Below, piece after piece: positions 1 to 8,233 of a stretch of DNA of 64,000 bases. The first letter of the stretch is position 1. Each line of letters opens with the position of its first letter. The position numbers and the translations under genes are program-made. Under the pieces are notes generated by a model. The model was not told the origin of the DNA. It worked only from the letters and a program-made list of their open reading frames with translations, and searched no databases. This DNA is from Bacillus benzoevorans (GTDB lineage Bacteria; Bacillota; Bacilli; Bacillales; Cytobacillaceae): positions 159,573 through 223,572 of the forward strand of contig NZ_JACHGK010000006.1 in the NCBI RefSeq assembly GCF_014207535.1. The letters are read 5' to 3'.

Positions 1-2
1 TT

Positions 3-158
3 GCCGGTCTGATGGCTGAAGGGGTCACAGAAGTAACGGGTCTCGAGCACATTGAGAGAGGCTACAGCCATATCGTGGAAAAACTAAATGGACTAGGTGC
101 AACCATCTGGCGTGAGTCCTTAACCACCGAGGAAATGGACCAAATGAAAAATGCCTAA
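3..158 (+). CDS. murA: UDP-N-acetylglucosamine 1-carboxyvinyltransferase, C-terminal end (partial)
   Basis: Only the last 51 codons are present; the gene begins before the window. The visible residues include GLMAEGVTEV, HIERGYSH and GLGATI, the usual C-terminal pattern of MurA enzymes, which transfer enolpyruvate from PEP to UDP-GlcNAc in the first committed step of peptidoglycan synthesis in the cytoplasm. Position upstream of glpX and rho fits the second Firmicute MurA paralogue (MurAB/MurZ), but the paralogue cannot be settled from this fragment. It ends in TAA 70 bases before the glpX start. Confidence 0.85.
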   Translation, partial: AGLMAEGVTEVTGLEHIERGYSHIVEKLNGLGATIWRESLTTEEMDQMKNA

Positions 159-227
159 TGGAAAAATGTTTGATTAGGCAGTAGAATAGTAAAGCATATT
201 TGAATGGATATTTTGGAGGTACGAACA

Positions 228-1196
228 ATGGAACGAAGTTTATCAATGGAATTAGTACGTGTGACAGAGGGTGCGGCGTTATCATCAGCCCGCTGGATGG
301 GACGCGGCAAAAAGGACGAAGCGGATGATGCCGCAACAACTGCGATGCGTGAAGTATTTAATACTGTGCCAATGCGCGGCACGGTAGTCATCGGTGAGGG
401 TGAAATGGACGAAGCACCGATGCTTTATATCGGTGAAGAGCTTGGTACAGGCGATGGACCGCTTGTCGATGTAGCTGTTGATCCGGTTGAAGGCACCGAA
501 ACATTGGCAGCAGGCGGCTGGAATGCACTGGCTGTATTGGCGATTGCCGACAAAGGAAATCTCCTTCATGCACCAGATATGTATATGGACAAAATCGCTG
601 TTGGACCGGAAGCGGTTGGTGTGATTGATATCAATGCGCCAGTCATTGACAACTTAAAAGCAGTAGCAAAAGCAAAGAATAAAGATATTGAAGATGTCGT
701 TGTAACGATCCTGAACCGCGAACGCCATCAGGAAATTATTCATCAAATCCGTGAAGCAGGTGCCCGGATTAAATTAATTGATAACGGTGATGTAGCCGGA
801 GCAATCAATACGGCATTCGGCCATACCGGGGTTGACCTGTTATTAGGTTCCGGCGGCGCACCTGAAGGCGTGCTGGCAGCAGTAGCATTAAAATGCCTTG
901 GCGGTGAAATCCAAGGTAAATTGCTTCCGCAAAATGACGCTGAGCTTGAACGCTGTCAGAAAATGGGCTTGGATGTCAATAAAGTTTTATTGATGGAAGA
1001 TTTAGTGAAAGGCGACGATGCGATTTTTGCTGCAACAGGCATTACAGATGGCGAGCTGCTCCGCGGAGTCAATTACCAAGGTAAAATCGCAACAACTCAT
1101 TCTGTTGTTATGAGAGCATTATCCGGAACTGTACGTTTCATCGAAGGAACACATACATTAAGCAAGAAGCCTCATTGGGTAACAAATAAAATCTAA
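228..1196 (+). CDS. glpX: Class II fructose-1,6-bisphosphatase GlpX
   Basis: Hydrolyses fructose 1,6-bisphosphate to fructose 6-phosphate in gluconeogenesis. The 322-residue product matches the family length. GEGEMDEAP near residue 65 and VDPVEGT near residue 88 are the metal and phosphate-binding signatures of class II (GlpX-type) enzymes; the start MERSLSMELVRVTE is typical of Bacillus GlpX. I chose ATG 228 over an upstream in-frame ATG at 204 because GGAGG lies 8 bases before it and the upstream extension is not family-like. It sits between murA and rho as in B. subtilis (ywjI). Confidence 0.95.
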   Translation: MERSLSMELVRVTEGAALSSARWMGRGKKDEADDAATTAMREVFNTVPMRGTVVIGEGEMDEAPMLYIGEELGTGDGPLVDVAVDPVEGTETLAAGGWNALAVLAIADKGNLLHAPDMYMDKIAVGPEAVGVIDINAPVIDNLKAVAKAKNKDIEDVVVTILNRERHQEIIHQIREAGARIKLIDNGDVAGAINTAFGHTGVDLLLGSGGAPEGVLAAVALKCLGGEIQGKLLPQNDAELERCQKMGLDVNKVLLMEDLVKGDDAIFAATGITDGELLRGVNYQGKIATTHSVVMRALSGTVRFIEGTHTLSKKPHWVTNKI

Positions 1197-1629
1197 ACAG
1201 CCTTGAGTTACATGGGCGGGGGCGGCTGGTCTTTTTTCATAAAGACAAAACCGCTCTCGGCCTTCAATGGCTATACTTTCACTTCAGACTAGAGAGAGAA
1301 ATCTGCAGGACTGGTGTGCGGCTGCAGAACAATCCAAAAAATACTCCCTTCTGCAAAAAAACATATTGCTTCATTTTTACTTTTGAGTGTAAAATTGTAA
1401 ATGATTTTGTCTCTTCTCTTACTTAAGACTCACATTAAGAAACATTTCTTCAACTTTTTACAGACTAGTTCATCCTAAGAAACCGTTCAGGGGATAACTG
1501 GTTTAATGCCGCTGGTATTTAGTAAAAAGCCTCTTAATCAATAAATTCTTCCCTTTTACCTCTTACCTAACAAACTCAAGGTTCTGCTCGTGGAGGGAAT
1601 AATCGAAAAATCAAAAGAGTGGTGTAATC
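1197..1629 (+). other. rho leader / intergenic region
   Basis: This 433-base gap separates glpX from rho. I see no ORF with a ribosome site, no clear intrinsic terminator and no riboswitch I recognise. Pyrimidine-rich stretches near 1360-1450 and 1545-1580 would suit a Rho-sensitive leader, and rho is autogenously attenuated in other bacteria. That role here is only inference. Confidence 0.35.
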
Positions 1630-2895
1630 ATGGGATTAAATATTTCAAGCTTAGAAAATATGAAATTAAAGGAGCTTTATGAATTAGCACGTGAATATAA
1701 AGTTTCCTATTACAGTAAATTAACGAAAAAAGAATTAATTTTCGCCATCTTAAAGGCGCGTGCAGAGCAGGAAGGGTATTTCTTCATGGAAGGCGTACTC
1801 GAAATTATCCAATCAGAAGGGTTCGGCTTCCTAAGACCGATTAATTATTCCCCAAGCTCAGAGGATATTTATATTTCAGCATCACAAATCCGCCGTTTTG
1901 ATTTGCGCAACGGTGACAAAGTGTCAGGGAAAGTACGTCCTCCAAAAGAAAATGAACGTTATTTCGGTCTCCTTCAAGTTGAAGCGGTGAATGGCGATGA
2001 TCCGGAAACAGCGAAGGAACGGGTTCACTTCCCAGGCTTAACGCCGTTGTACCCAAACCGTCAAATGAAGCTGGAAACAACTCCAAAAAGTATTTCCACA
2101 AGAATTATGGATGTCGTCGCACCCGTCGGTTTTGGTCAGCGGGGACTTATCGTGGCACCGCCAAAAGCGGGTAAAACGATGCTGATTAAGGAGATTGCCA
2201 ACAGCGTGACGACGAATCATCCGGAGGCCGAGCTGATCGTTCTGTTGATTGATGAACGTCCGGAAGAGGTAACGGATATTGAGCGTTCCGTTCATGGTGA
2301 TGTGGTCAGTTCGACGTTCGATGAGGTGCCGGAAAACCATATTAAAGTGGCCGAGCTTGTATTGGAGAGAGCGATGCGTCTTGTCGAGCATAAACGCGAT
2401 GTTGTCATTTTAATGGATAGTATCACTCGTCTGGCACGGGCATACAACCTGGTTATTCCGCCAAGCGGACGTACGTTATCAGGGGGGATTGACCCTGCGG
2501 CCTTCCACCGTCCGAAGCGTTTCTTCGGGGCGGCCCGTAATATTGAAGAGGGCGGCAGCTTAACGATTCTTGCAACGGCGCTGGTTGATACAGGCTCGCG
2601 GATGGATGATGTCATTTACGAAGAATTTAAAGGGACAGGCAACATGGAGCTGCATCTGGACCGTGCTCTTGCCGAAAGAAGGATTTTCCCTGCCATCGAT
2701 ATCCGCCGTTCCGGAACGCGGAAGGAAGAGCTTCTTATCCCGAAGGAGCAGCTGGATTTATTATGGGCGATCCGCAAATCAATGTCCGATGCGCCTGACT
2801 TTGCGGAGAAATTCCTGCGTAAGCTGAAGCAGACAAAATCAAATGAAGAATTCTTTGCGAATTTGCGTGATGAAGTGAAGGCAAAGCGGTCATAA
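1630..2895 (+). CDS. rho: Transcription termination factor Rho
   Basis: Hexameric RNA-dependent ATPase that terminates transcription at rut sites. The 421-residue protein has the N-terminal Rho helix bundle (LKELYELAREYKV), the CSD-like RNA-binding domain (GFGFLRP), Walker A APPKAGKT near residue 180, Walker B VVILMDSITRLARAYN, and a Q-loop/arginine region (SGGIDPAAFHRPKRFFGAARN). The start is the ATG at 1630. It is followed by rpmE, the usual Bacillus order. Nothing is unusual about the coding region. Confidence 0.97.
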   Translation: MGLNISSLENMKLKELYELAREYKVSYYSKLTKKELIFAILKARAEQEGYFFMEGVLEIIQSEGFGFLRPINYSPSSEDIYISASQIRRFDLRNGDKVSGKVRPPKENERYFGLLQVEAVNGDDPETAKERVHFPGLTPLYPNRQMKLETTPKSISTRIMDVVAPVGFGQRGLIVAPPKAGKTMLIKEIANSVTTNHPEAELIVLLIDERPEEVTDIERSVHGDVVSSTFDEVPENHIKVAELVLERAMRLVEHKRDVVILMDSITRLARAYNLVIPPSGRTLSGGIDPAAFHRPKRFFGAARNIEEGGSLTILATALVDTGSRMDDVIYEEFKGTGNMELHLDRALAERRIFPAIDIRRSGTRKEELLIPKEQLDLLWAIRKSMSDAPDFAEKFLRKLKQTKSNEEFFANLRDEVKAKRS

Positions 2896-3081
2896 AATAG
2901 GGCGGGCGAAAGCCAATCGTCTCCAAAAGAATGAATCACAGGGATCATTTCCATGTTGCAATTGTAAATAGTCCTTGCTATAATAACAACAGTGTGTTTC
3001 GAGTAAGAATATGCGTAATTTATTTTACGTGTACTATATAACTCTGTTTCGAAAGATTCAGGGCGGAAGGAGTTGACAGGA

Positions 3082-3282
3082 ATGAAAGCAGGAATTCATC
3101 CAAATTATAAAAAAGCAGTGGTGACATGTGCTTGTGGCAATACTTTTGATACAGGATCCGTGAAAGAAAACATTCGCGTTGAAACTTGTTCAGAATGCCA
3201 CCCATTCTACACAGGACGTCAAAAATTCGCTGAAGCAGGCGGACGTGTTGATCGTTTCAACAAAAAATACGGTCTTAAATAA
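3082..3282 (+). CDS. rpmE: 50S ribosomal protein L31 (zinc-binding form)
   Basis: Structural protein of the large ribosomal subunit, 66 residues. Cysteines at positions 16, 18, 36 and 39 (CAC ... CSEC) form the zinc site of the C+ type RpmE, as opposed to the zinc-free YtiA type used in zinc starvation. The ATG at 3082 is preceded by GAAGGAG at a good distance and gives the conserved MKAGIHPN start; an upstream TTG at 3073 is rejected. The terminator at 3301 follows. No thymidine kinase (tdk) lies between rpmE and prfA, unlike in B. subtilis. Confidence 0.97.
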   Translation: MKAGIHPNYKKAVVTCACGNTFDTGSVKENIRVETCSECHPFYTGRQKFAEAGGRVDRFNKKYGLK

Positions 3283-3300
3283 GCTGAACTTAAGCGATCA

Positions 3301-3330
3301 AACAGGCAAGTTTCCTTCTTGCCTGTTTTT
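3301..3330 (+). terminator. Intrinsic terminator of rpmE
   Basis: AACAGGCAAG pairs with CTTGCCTGTT around a 7-base loop and runs into a T tract, 18 bases after the rpmE stop. Confidence 0.9.
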
Positions 3331-3531
3331 TAATGTTAAAATGAGGGGAAATTTTCTTTGAAGTTTATATAAACCCGCCAATTAATTCTCTGCTTCAACC
3401 CTTTGAAAGGGTTTTGACGCGGATTTAAGCCTATACTATAATTAGAATGTTATGGACCTGGGTAATTTTTGTAAAAGGACTTTAAAACCCACCCAGCGGC
3501 TCCTGACAGTTGGAAAAAGAGGTGAAGGACT

Positions 3532-4602
3532 GTGTTTGATCGTCTTCAAGCTGTTGAAGATCGCTATGAGAAATTAAATGAGCTGTTGAGCGATCCTTCT
3601 GTTGTAAATGATCCGAAGAAGCTCCGTGATTATTCGAAGGAGCAGTCAGATATACAAGAAACTGTCCAAGCGTACCGCGAATATAAAGAAGCGCGCGAAC
3701 AGTTAAAAGAAGCGAAAGAAATGCTCGAGGATAAACTTGAACCGGAAATGCGCGATATGGTCAAGGAGGAAGTATCCGAACTCGATGACAGAATCGAAGC
3801 ACTGGAAGCCCGTATGAAGGTGCTCTTAATTCCGAAAGACCCGAATGATGATAAAAACGTGATTATGGAAATCCGCGGTGCAGCAGGCGGTGACGAAGCA
3901 GCCCTTTTTGCCGGCGATCTGTACCGGATGTACAGTAAGTACGCTGAAGCACAGGGCTGGAAAACTGATGTCATTGAGGCAAGTACAACCGGCGTTGGCG
4001 GCTATAAAGAAATGATCTTTATGATTAACGGTCAGGGGGCATATTCGAAGCTGAAATTCGAAAATGGTGCCCACCGCGTACAGCGTGTACCGGAAACAGA
4101 GTCCGGCGGCCGAATTCATACATCAACCGCGACAGTGGCCTGTCTACCGGAAACAGAAGAAGTGGAAATTGAAATTCACGATAAAGATATTCGTGTCGAT
4201 ACCTTTGCTTCAAGCGGTCCGGGGGGGCAAAGTGTTAATACAACGATGTCTGCTGTCCGTTTGACCCACATTCCAACAGGCACGGTTGTATCGTGTCAGG
4301 ATGAAAAATCGCAGATTAAAAATAAAGAAAAGGCGATGAAGGTTCTGCGTGCCCGTGTCTATGATAAATTCCAGCGTGAAGCACAGGCCGAGTATGATCA
4401 ACAGCGGAAATCAGCGGTTGGAACAGGGGACCGTTCTGAACGGATCCGTACATACAACTTCCCGCAAAACCGCGTGACCGATCACCGCATCGGCTTAACC
4501 ATTCAAAAGCTTGACCAAATCCTGCAAGGGAAGCTTGATGAAATCATTGGTGCTCTGATTATGGAAGAACAGTCAAGTAAATTGGAAAGTATCGAGGATT
4601 AA
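3532..4602 (+). CDS. prfA: Peptide chain release factor 1
   Basis: Class I release factor that reads UAA and UAG and triggers peptidyl-tRNA hydrolysis on the ribosome. The 356-residue protein contains the catalytic GGQ in SSGPGGQSVN near residue 232. The GTG start at 3532 follows GAGGTGAAGG. In this organism RF1 does not compete at UGA, so selenocysteine insertion competes only with RF2, which is not in the window. prmC, whose product methylates the GGQ glutamine, follows after 4 bases. Confidence 0.97.
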   Translation: MFDRLQAVEDRYEKLNELLSDPSVVNDPKKLRDYSKEQSDIQETVQAYREYKEAREQLKEAKEMLEDKLEPEMRDMVKEEVSELDDRIEALEARMKVLLIPKDPNDDKNVIMEIRGAAGGDEAALFAGDLYRMYSKYAEAQGWKTDVIEASTTGVGGYKEMIFMINGQGAYSKLKFENGAHRVQRVPETESGGRIHTSTATVACLPETEEVEIEIHDKDIRVDTFASSGPGGQSVNTTMSAVRLTHIPTGTVVSCQDEKSQIKNKEKAMKVLRARVYDKFQREAQAEYDQQRKSAVGTGDRSERIRTYNFPQNRVTDHRIGLTIQKLDQILQGKLDEIIGALIMEEQSSKLESIED

Positions 4603-4606
4603 GATT

Positions 4607-5473
4607 ATGAGTAAGATTTATGAAGCTCTCAAAAGGGCTTCTTCTTTTTTAACAGAAAACGATCGTGATGAAAATGCCGCAGAATTGCTGCTTTGTTTTT
4701 ACTTAAAAAAGAGCCGCTCCCAGATGCTGGCAGACTTACGTGATGAGCTGGATTTGGTGACGGAAGCACGGTTTCGCGAAGCTGTTGCCCTTCATGCCGG
4801 AGGGAAGCCAGTGCAATACATTATCGGCTTTGAGGAGTTCTACGGGCGGAGGTTCCAGGTGAACGAACATGTGCTGATCCCAAGGCCGGAAACAGAAGAG
4901 CTTGTACTTGGTACGTTGGAGCGAATGAAGAAATTATTTGCCGACGGGGCTGAGGGTCTTGCTGTTCTTGATGTGGGTACAGGCAGCGGTGCGATTGCGG
5001 TTTCCCTGAAATTAGAGCGTCCAGATTTGCAGGTAACAGCCAGCGATATTTCACCTGAGGCACTCAAAACCGCGGCGGGCAATGCCGCAAGCCTTGGAGC
5101 GGAGGTGGAGTTTGTCTGTGGTGACTTATTGCAGCCTTTTATCGCAAACGGGCAGAAATTTGCTGTCGTGATCTCGAACCCGCCTTATATTCCGCTGGGA
5201 GATATGGAGGGAATGTCTGTCGTCGTGACAGAGCACGAACCGCATTCGGCCTTATTTGCCGGTGCAGACGGTCTAGACCTCTACCGCCGCTTTATGGAAG
5301 AGCTGCCGCTCGTGCTCGAGGCAAAAGCCCTCGTCGGCTTTGAAGTAGGTGCCGGGCAAAGCAAAGCCGTCATGGATCTGCTTAAAGACCACTTCCCAGG
5401 CGCCAAAATCGAAACTGTCTATGACATCAACGGCAAGGATCGCATGGTATTTGCCGAAATCGGCGGTGCCTGA
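4607..5473 (+). CDS. prmC: Release factor glutamine methyltransferase PrmC (HemK)
   Basis: N5-methylates the GGQ glutamine of RF1 and RF2 using S-adenosylmethionine. The 288-residue protein has the N-terminal helical PrmC domain, the Rossmann SAM motif VLDVGTGSGAIAVS near residue 123 and the diagnostic NPPY around residue 191, which binds the substrate glutamine. It begins 4 bases after prfA, so the two are probably co-translated. Confidence 0.96.
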   Translation: MSKIYEALKRASSFLTENDRDENAAELLLCFYLKKSRSQMLADLRDELDLVTEARFREAVALHAGGKPVQYIIGFEEFYGRRFQVNEHVLIPRPETEELVLGTLERMKKLFADGAEGLAVLDVGTGSGAIAVSLKLERPDLQVTASDISPEALKTAAGNAASLGAEVEFVCGDLLQPFIANGQKFAVVISNPPYIPLGDMEGMSVVVTEHEPHSALFAGADGLDLYRRFMEELPLVLEAKALVGFEVGAGQSKAVMDLLKDHFPGAKIETVYDINGKDRMVFAEIGGA

Positions 5474-5478
5474 TCGTT

Positions 5479-5491
5479 GGTGCCTGGCACC
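5479..5491. repeat. GGTGCCTGGCACC palindrome, copy 1
   Basis: A 13-base inverted repeat 5 bases after the prmC stop, followed by GAAAGTGGACAGTTGT. The same palindrome with a similar tail lies at 14625-14637. Such short intergenic palindromes are common in Bacillaceae; function unknown. Confidence 0.7.
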
Positions 5492-5533
5492 GAAAGTGGA
5501 CAGTTGTTTGTGTAGGGTGGACAATGTTTGAAT

Positions 5534-5578
5534 GCAGTTTCCTGAAGCGGGTGAATCATCTTCCGGGGACTGCTTTTT
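5534..5578 (+). terminator. Probable intrinsic terminator after prmC
   Basis: GCAGTTTCCTGAAG pairs imperfectly (G-U pairs) with CTTCCGGGGACTGC, followed by TTTTT. Confidence 0.6.
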
Positions 5579-5690
5579 GGCATAAAAGCATTTCGCATCG
5601 CCAAACCACTCTGCTAAACTATTTTTTTTTTGCTAGTTTAAAACTTGTCCTTCCTGTCCACAATGGGTTAGTGAAGGGACGGTGTCAAAT

Positions 5691-6629
5691 ATGAAAAGAA
5701 AATATCTTGCCATCATTTATTTATTATTATTATCGCTTGGTACTATTTTAAGCCTCTATATTCCCAAAAATGCAGTAACAGCAAATGACGCTGTCGTGAT
5801 CCCTAGTGATGCTATCCGCCTGCGCATTCTCGCCAACAGTGACAGCGCCGAGGATCAGGCGTTGAAAAGATTGGTCAGAGATGAAGTGAATAAAGAAATT
5901 ACAAGATGGGTCTCTGAATTAACGTCAAAAGAGGAAGCGAGAGAGGTTATAAAAAGCGGTCTTCCTGAAATTGAAAAGATTGCTGAAAAGGTTGTTGCGG
6001 AGCAGAATTCAGATCAGGATGTGAAGGTTGAGTTTGGCCAGGTTGAATTTCCGACCAAGCTTTACGGCGAATTTTTATATCCTGCCGGCAAATATGAAGC
6101 GATTCTCATTACGTTGGGTGAAGGCGTCGGCGCCAATTGGTGGTGCGTTCTATTTCCGCCGCTTTGTTTCTTAGACTTTTCAAACGGTGTTGCCGTCAGC
6201 CAGGGTTTTAATGAGGAAGAAACAGCAGAGAAGGCTGAAGCAAAGGAAAACGATAAGGCGGAGAAAAAGGACAAAGCTGTGGCATCTAAAGCATCGGAAT
6301 CGGAATCAGAATCAGGCAAAGCGGAAAAGGTAAAAAAAGTAGAAGCGGCTGAAACAGAAGAACAGACTGAAACAGAAGAAACTTCGAAAAAGCGGGCAGA
6401 AAATGCTGGGACGCAGACAGTAAATCCTGTTGAAACTGAAACAGCTTCAGAGGGAAACAAGGAAGAACCGGTTGAATCAGCTGCAGAACCTGAAACAGAA
6501 GGGAAAGCAGAGGAAAAGGGACAGCCGGAGACTGTTGCAAAAAAGCGGGAACCCATTTTTGCTGCTGAAGAGGACAAAGTAGAAGTGAAATTTTTTATAA
6601 AAGAAGTATGGGATAAAATCTTTGGCTAA
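5691..6629 (+). CDS. spoIIR: Stage II sporulation protein R
   Basis: Secreted signalling protein made in the forespore under sigma F that triggers SpoIIGA to process pro-sigma E in the mother cell. It has an N-terminal membrane/signal segment (residues 6-24) and the conserved SpoIIR core with RLRILANSDS, LYGEFLYPAGKYEA and GANWWCVLFPPLCF. The core ends near residue 170. About 130 residues of Glu/Lys/Ala-rich low-complexity sequence follow, giving 312 residues against about 224 in B. subtilis (from memory). ATG 5691 is preferred to GTG 5682 because GAAGGGA is better spaced. Presence of this gene shows the organism is an endospore former. Confidence 0.93.
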   Translation: MKRKYLAIIYLLLLSLGTILSLYIPKNAVTANDAVVIPSDAIRLRILANSDSAEDQALKRLVRDEVNKEITRWVSELTSKEEAREVIKSGLPEIEKIAEKVVAEQNSDQDVKVEFGQVEFPTKLYGEFLYPAGKYEAILITLGEGVGANWWCVLFPPLCFLDFSNGVAVSQGFNEEETAEKAEAKENDKAEKKDKAVASKASESESESGKAEKVKKVEAAETEEQTETEETSKKRAENAGTQTVNPVETETASEGNKEEPVESAAEPETEGKAEEKGQPETVAKKREPIFAAEEDKVEVKFFIKEVWDKIFG

Positions 6630-6633
6630 TGAG

Positions 6634-6666
6634 AAGAAGACGGACGATAAACGGCGTCTTCTTTTC
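6634..6666 (+). terminator. Intrinsic terminator of spoIIR
   Basis: AAGAAGACG pairs with CGTCTTCTT and is followed by TTC; it begins 4 bases after the stop codon. Confidence 0.75.
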
Positions 6667-6729
6667 TATGTAAAATAGAGAATGCCGGGTGACCTATCTG
6701 TACAAGCCGCAGTGTGTGTCCTGCTATGC

Positions 6730-6979
6730 TGTGGATAACTCGATATTTTTTTACAATAGTCACAAATTGTTGTTAATATCCACAAAATTATCCACAAAAC
6801 GGCTCTTTTTATCCACAATTTGTGGATAAAAACTTGAGTTATCCCACAAACTCTTTTATACTTTCAAAGGAAATCAGCGCTATCAATATATGAATAAAAG
6901 AAATCTTGAAGGTGAAAAATATGGATACTACTTATTGGTCAGTGGATAAAAATGTGGATAATATGGAAAATTATCCACA
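6730..6979. promoter_or_regulatory. DnaA-box cluster
   Basis: Six exact copies of the DnaA box TTATCCACA or its complement lie within 250 bases: 6730-6738 (-), 6788-6796 (+), 6809-6817 (+), 6821-6829 (-), 6953-6961 (-) and 6971-6979 (+). One-mismatch copies lie at 6776-6784 and 6941-6949. The 6809-6829 pair forms a near-continuous palindrome. Two boxes lie inside the first codons of ywlC. B. subtilis has DnaA-binding clusters away from oriC, and I recall ywlC as one of the reported DnaA-bound loci. A role in titrating DnaA or controlling initiation is inferred from that. Confidence 0.85.
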
Positions 6980-7964
6980 AATCGCACAAGCTGCTGATCT
7001 TTTAACTAAAAATGAAGTTGTTGCTTTTCCTACTGAGACAGTTTATGGTCTTGGAGGAAATGCGAAAAGTGATGATGCCATTAGGAAAATATTCGCCGCC
7101 AAAGGCAGACCGAGCGACAATCCGTTAATTATCCATATCGCCGCAAAGAGTCAGCTGCATGAATTTGTGGTGCAAGTTCCGGCAACAGCAGAGAAGCTGA
7201 TGGACCATTTTTGGCCGGGACCGCTGACGATTATTTTCCCTTATCAAAAAGGCTCATTATCTGACGGTGCCACAGCAGGCTTGGATACAGTCGGTGTACG
7301 GATGCCGGCTCATCCGGTTGCCCTAGCGATTATCAAAAAGTCAGGTCTGCCGATTGCCGCACCGAGTGCCAATCAGTCAGGCAGACCGAGCCCGACGAGC
7401 GCCCTGCATGTGAAGGAAGACTTAGCAGGAAAAATTGCCGCGATTGTTGATGGCGGAACGACAGGAGTCGGGGTGGAATCAACAGTCATCGATTGCACAT
7501 CAGAGGTCCCGGTCATCTTGCGTCCGGGCGGAGTGACAAAGGAACAGCTGGAAGAGGTAATAGGTGAAGTGCGCGTAGACCCCGCCCTGACGGACACGTC
7601 CGAAAAACCGAAATCTCCGGGGATGAAATACCGCCATTATGCCCCCGATGCTCCGCTCTATCTCGTAGACGGAAGCAGAGAGGAACTGCAGGAGTTTATT
7701 AATGAAGGGAAAAAAGCAGGCTTAAAGATTGGTGTCTTAACAACGAAGGAAAACGCCGCCTTTTACGATGCCGATTATATCTTCGCCTGCGGTGAACGAG
7801 CACAGCTTGAAACGGTGGCCAGCTCGATTTACGAAGCGCTGCGCAGCTTCAACAAAGCGGATGTAGACGTCATCTACAGCGAAATGTTCCCAAATGAAGG
7901 CGTCGGAAACGCGATCATGAACCGCTTAATGAAGGCAGCCGGCCAGCGCGTATTGAAAAAATAG
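6921..7964 (+). CDS. ywlC: L-threonylcarbamoyladenylate synthase (Sua5/YwlC)
   Basis: Makes threonylcarbamoyl-AMP from threonine, bicarbonate and ATP for the t6A37 modification of ANN-decoding tRNAs. The 347-residue protein has the YrdC/Sua5 catalytic domain (PTETVYGLGGNA, KGRPSDNPLI, APSANQSGRPSPT) followed by the C-terminal Sua5 domain after SPGMKYRHYAP. ATG 6921, with AAGGTG 6 bases before it, is preferred to the upstream TTG 6906. The first codons lie inside the DnaA-box cluster and encode a non-conserved leader (SVDKNVDNMENYPQ), so the protein's N-terminus appears shaped by the DnaA sites. Confidence 0.95.
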   Translation: MDTTYWSVDKNVDNMENYPQIAQAADLLTKNEVVAFPTETVYGLGGNAKSDDAIRKIFAAKGRPSDNPLIIHIAAKSQLHEFVVQVPATAEKLMDHFWPGPLTIIFPYQKGSLSDGATAGLDTVGVRMPAHPVALAIIKKSGLPIAAPSANQSGRPSPTSALHVKEDLAGKIAAIVDGGTTGVGVESTVIDCTSEVPVILRPGGVTKEQLEEVIGEVRVDPALTDTSEKPKSPGMKYRHYAPDAPLYLVDGSREELQEFINEGKKAGLKIGVLTTKENAAFYDADYIFACGERAQLETVASSIYEALRSFNKADVDVIYSEMFPNEGVGNAIMNRLMKAAGQRVLKK

Positions 7965-8134
7965 CACTTGATGGATACCAAGTTGTACCGGATTAGAACC
8001 GGCCTTTTGTTAGAACCAGAATTACATGGAGCGGCCAATGATAATTGCCGCGGATGTCCGAGGTGACCTCTCTGTTTGCCTGCAAACATGCCGGATATTG
8101 AAGCAGATGGCCGTAAATGTCTGAAAAAAGGCAA

Positions 8135-8172
8135 AAACCCAAGAATGCCCACATTTGGCATCCTTGGGTTTA
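8135..8172. terminator. Bidirectional terminator between ywlC and the amidohydrolase gene
   Basis: AACCCAAG and CTTGGGTT flank an inner pair of GCCC/GGCA bases, with A and T runs outside. It serves the convergent ywlC and minus-strand amidohydrolase genes. Confidence 0.75.
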
Positions 8173-8233
8173 TCACGCTTATTCAAGCGAAGACAGGCTT
8201 TATTTTCTCTTTACAGCTGTTTAGTTTATCTGA

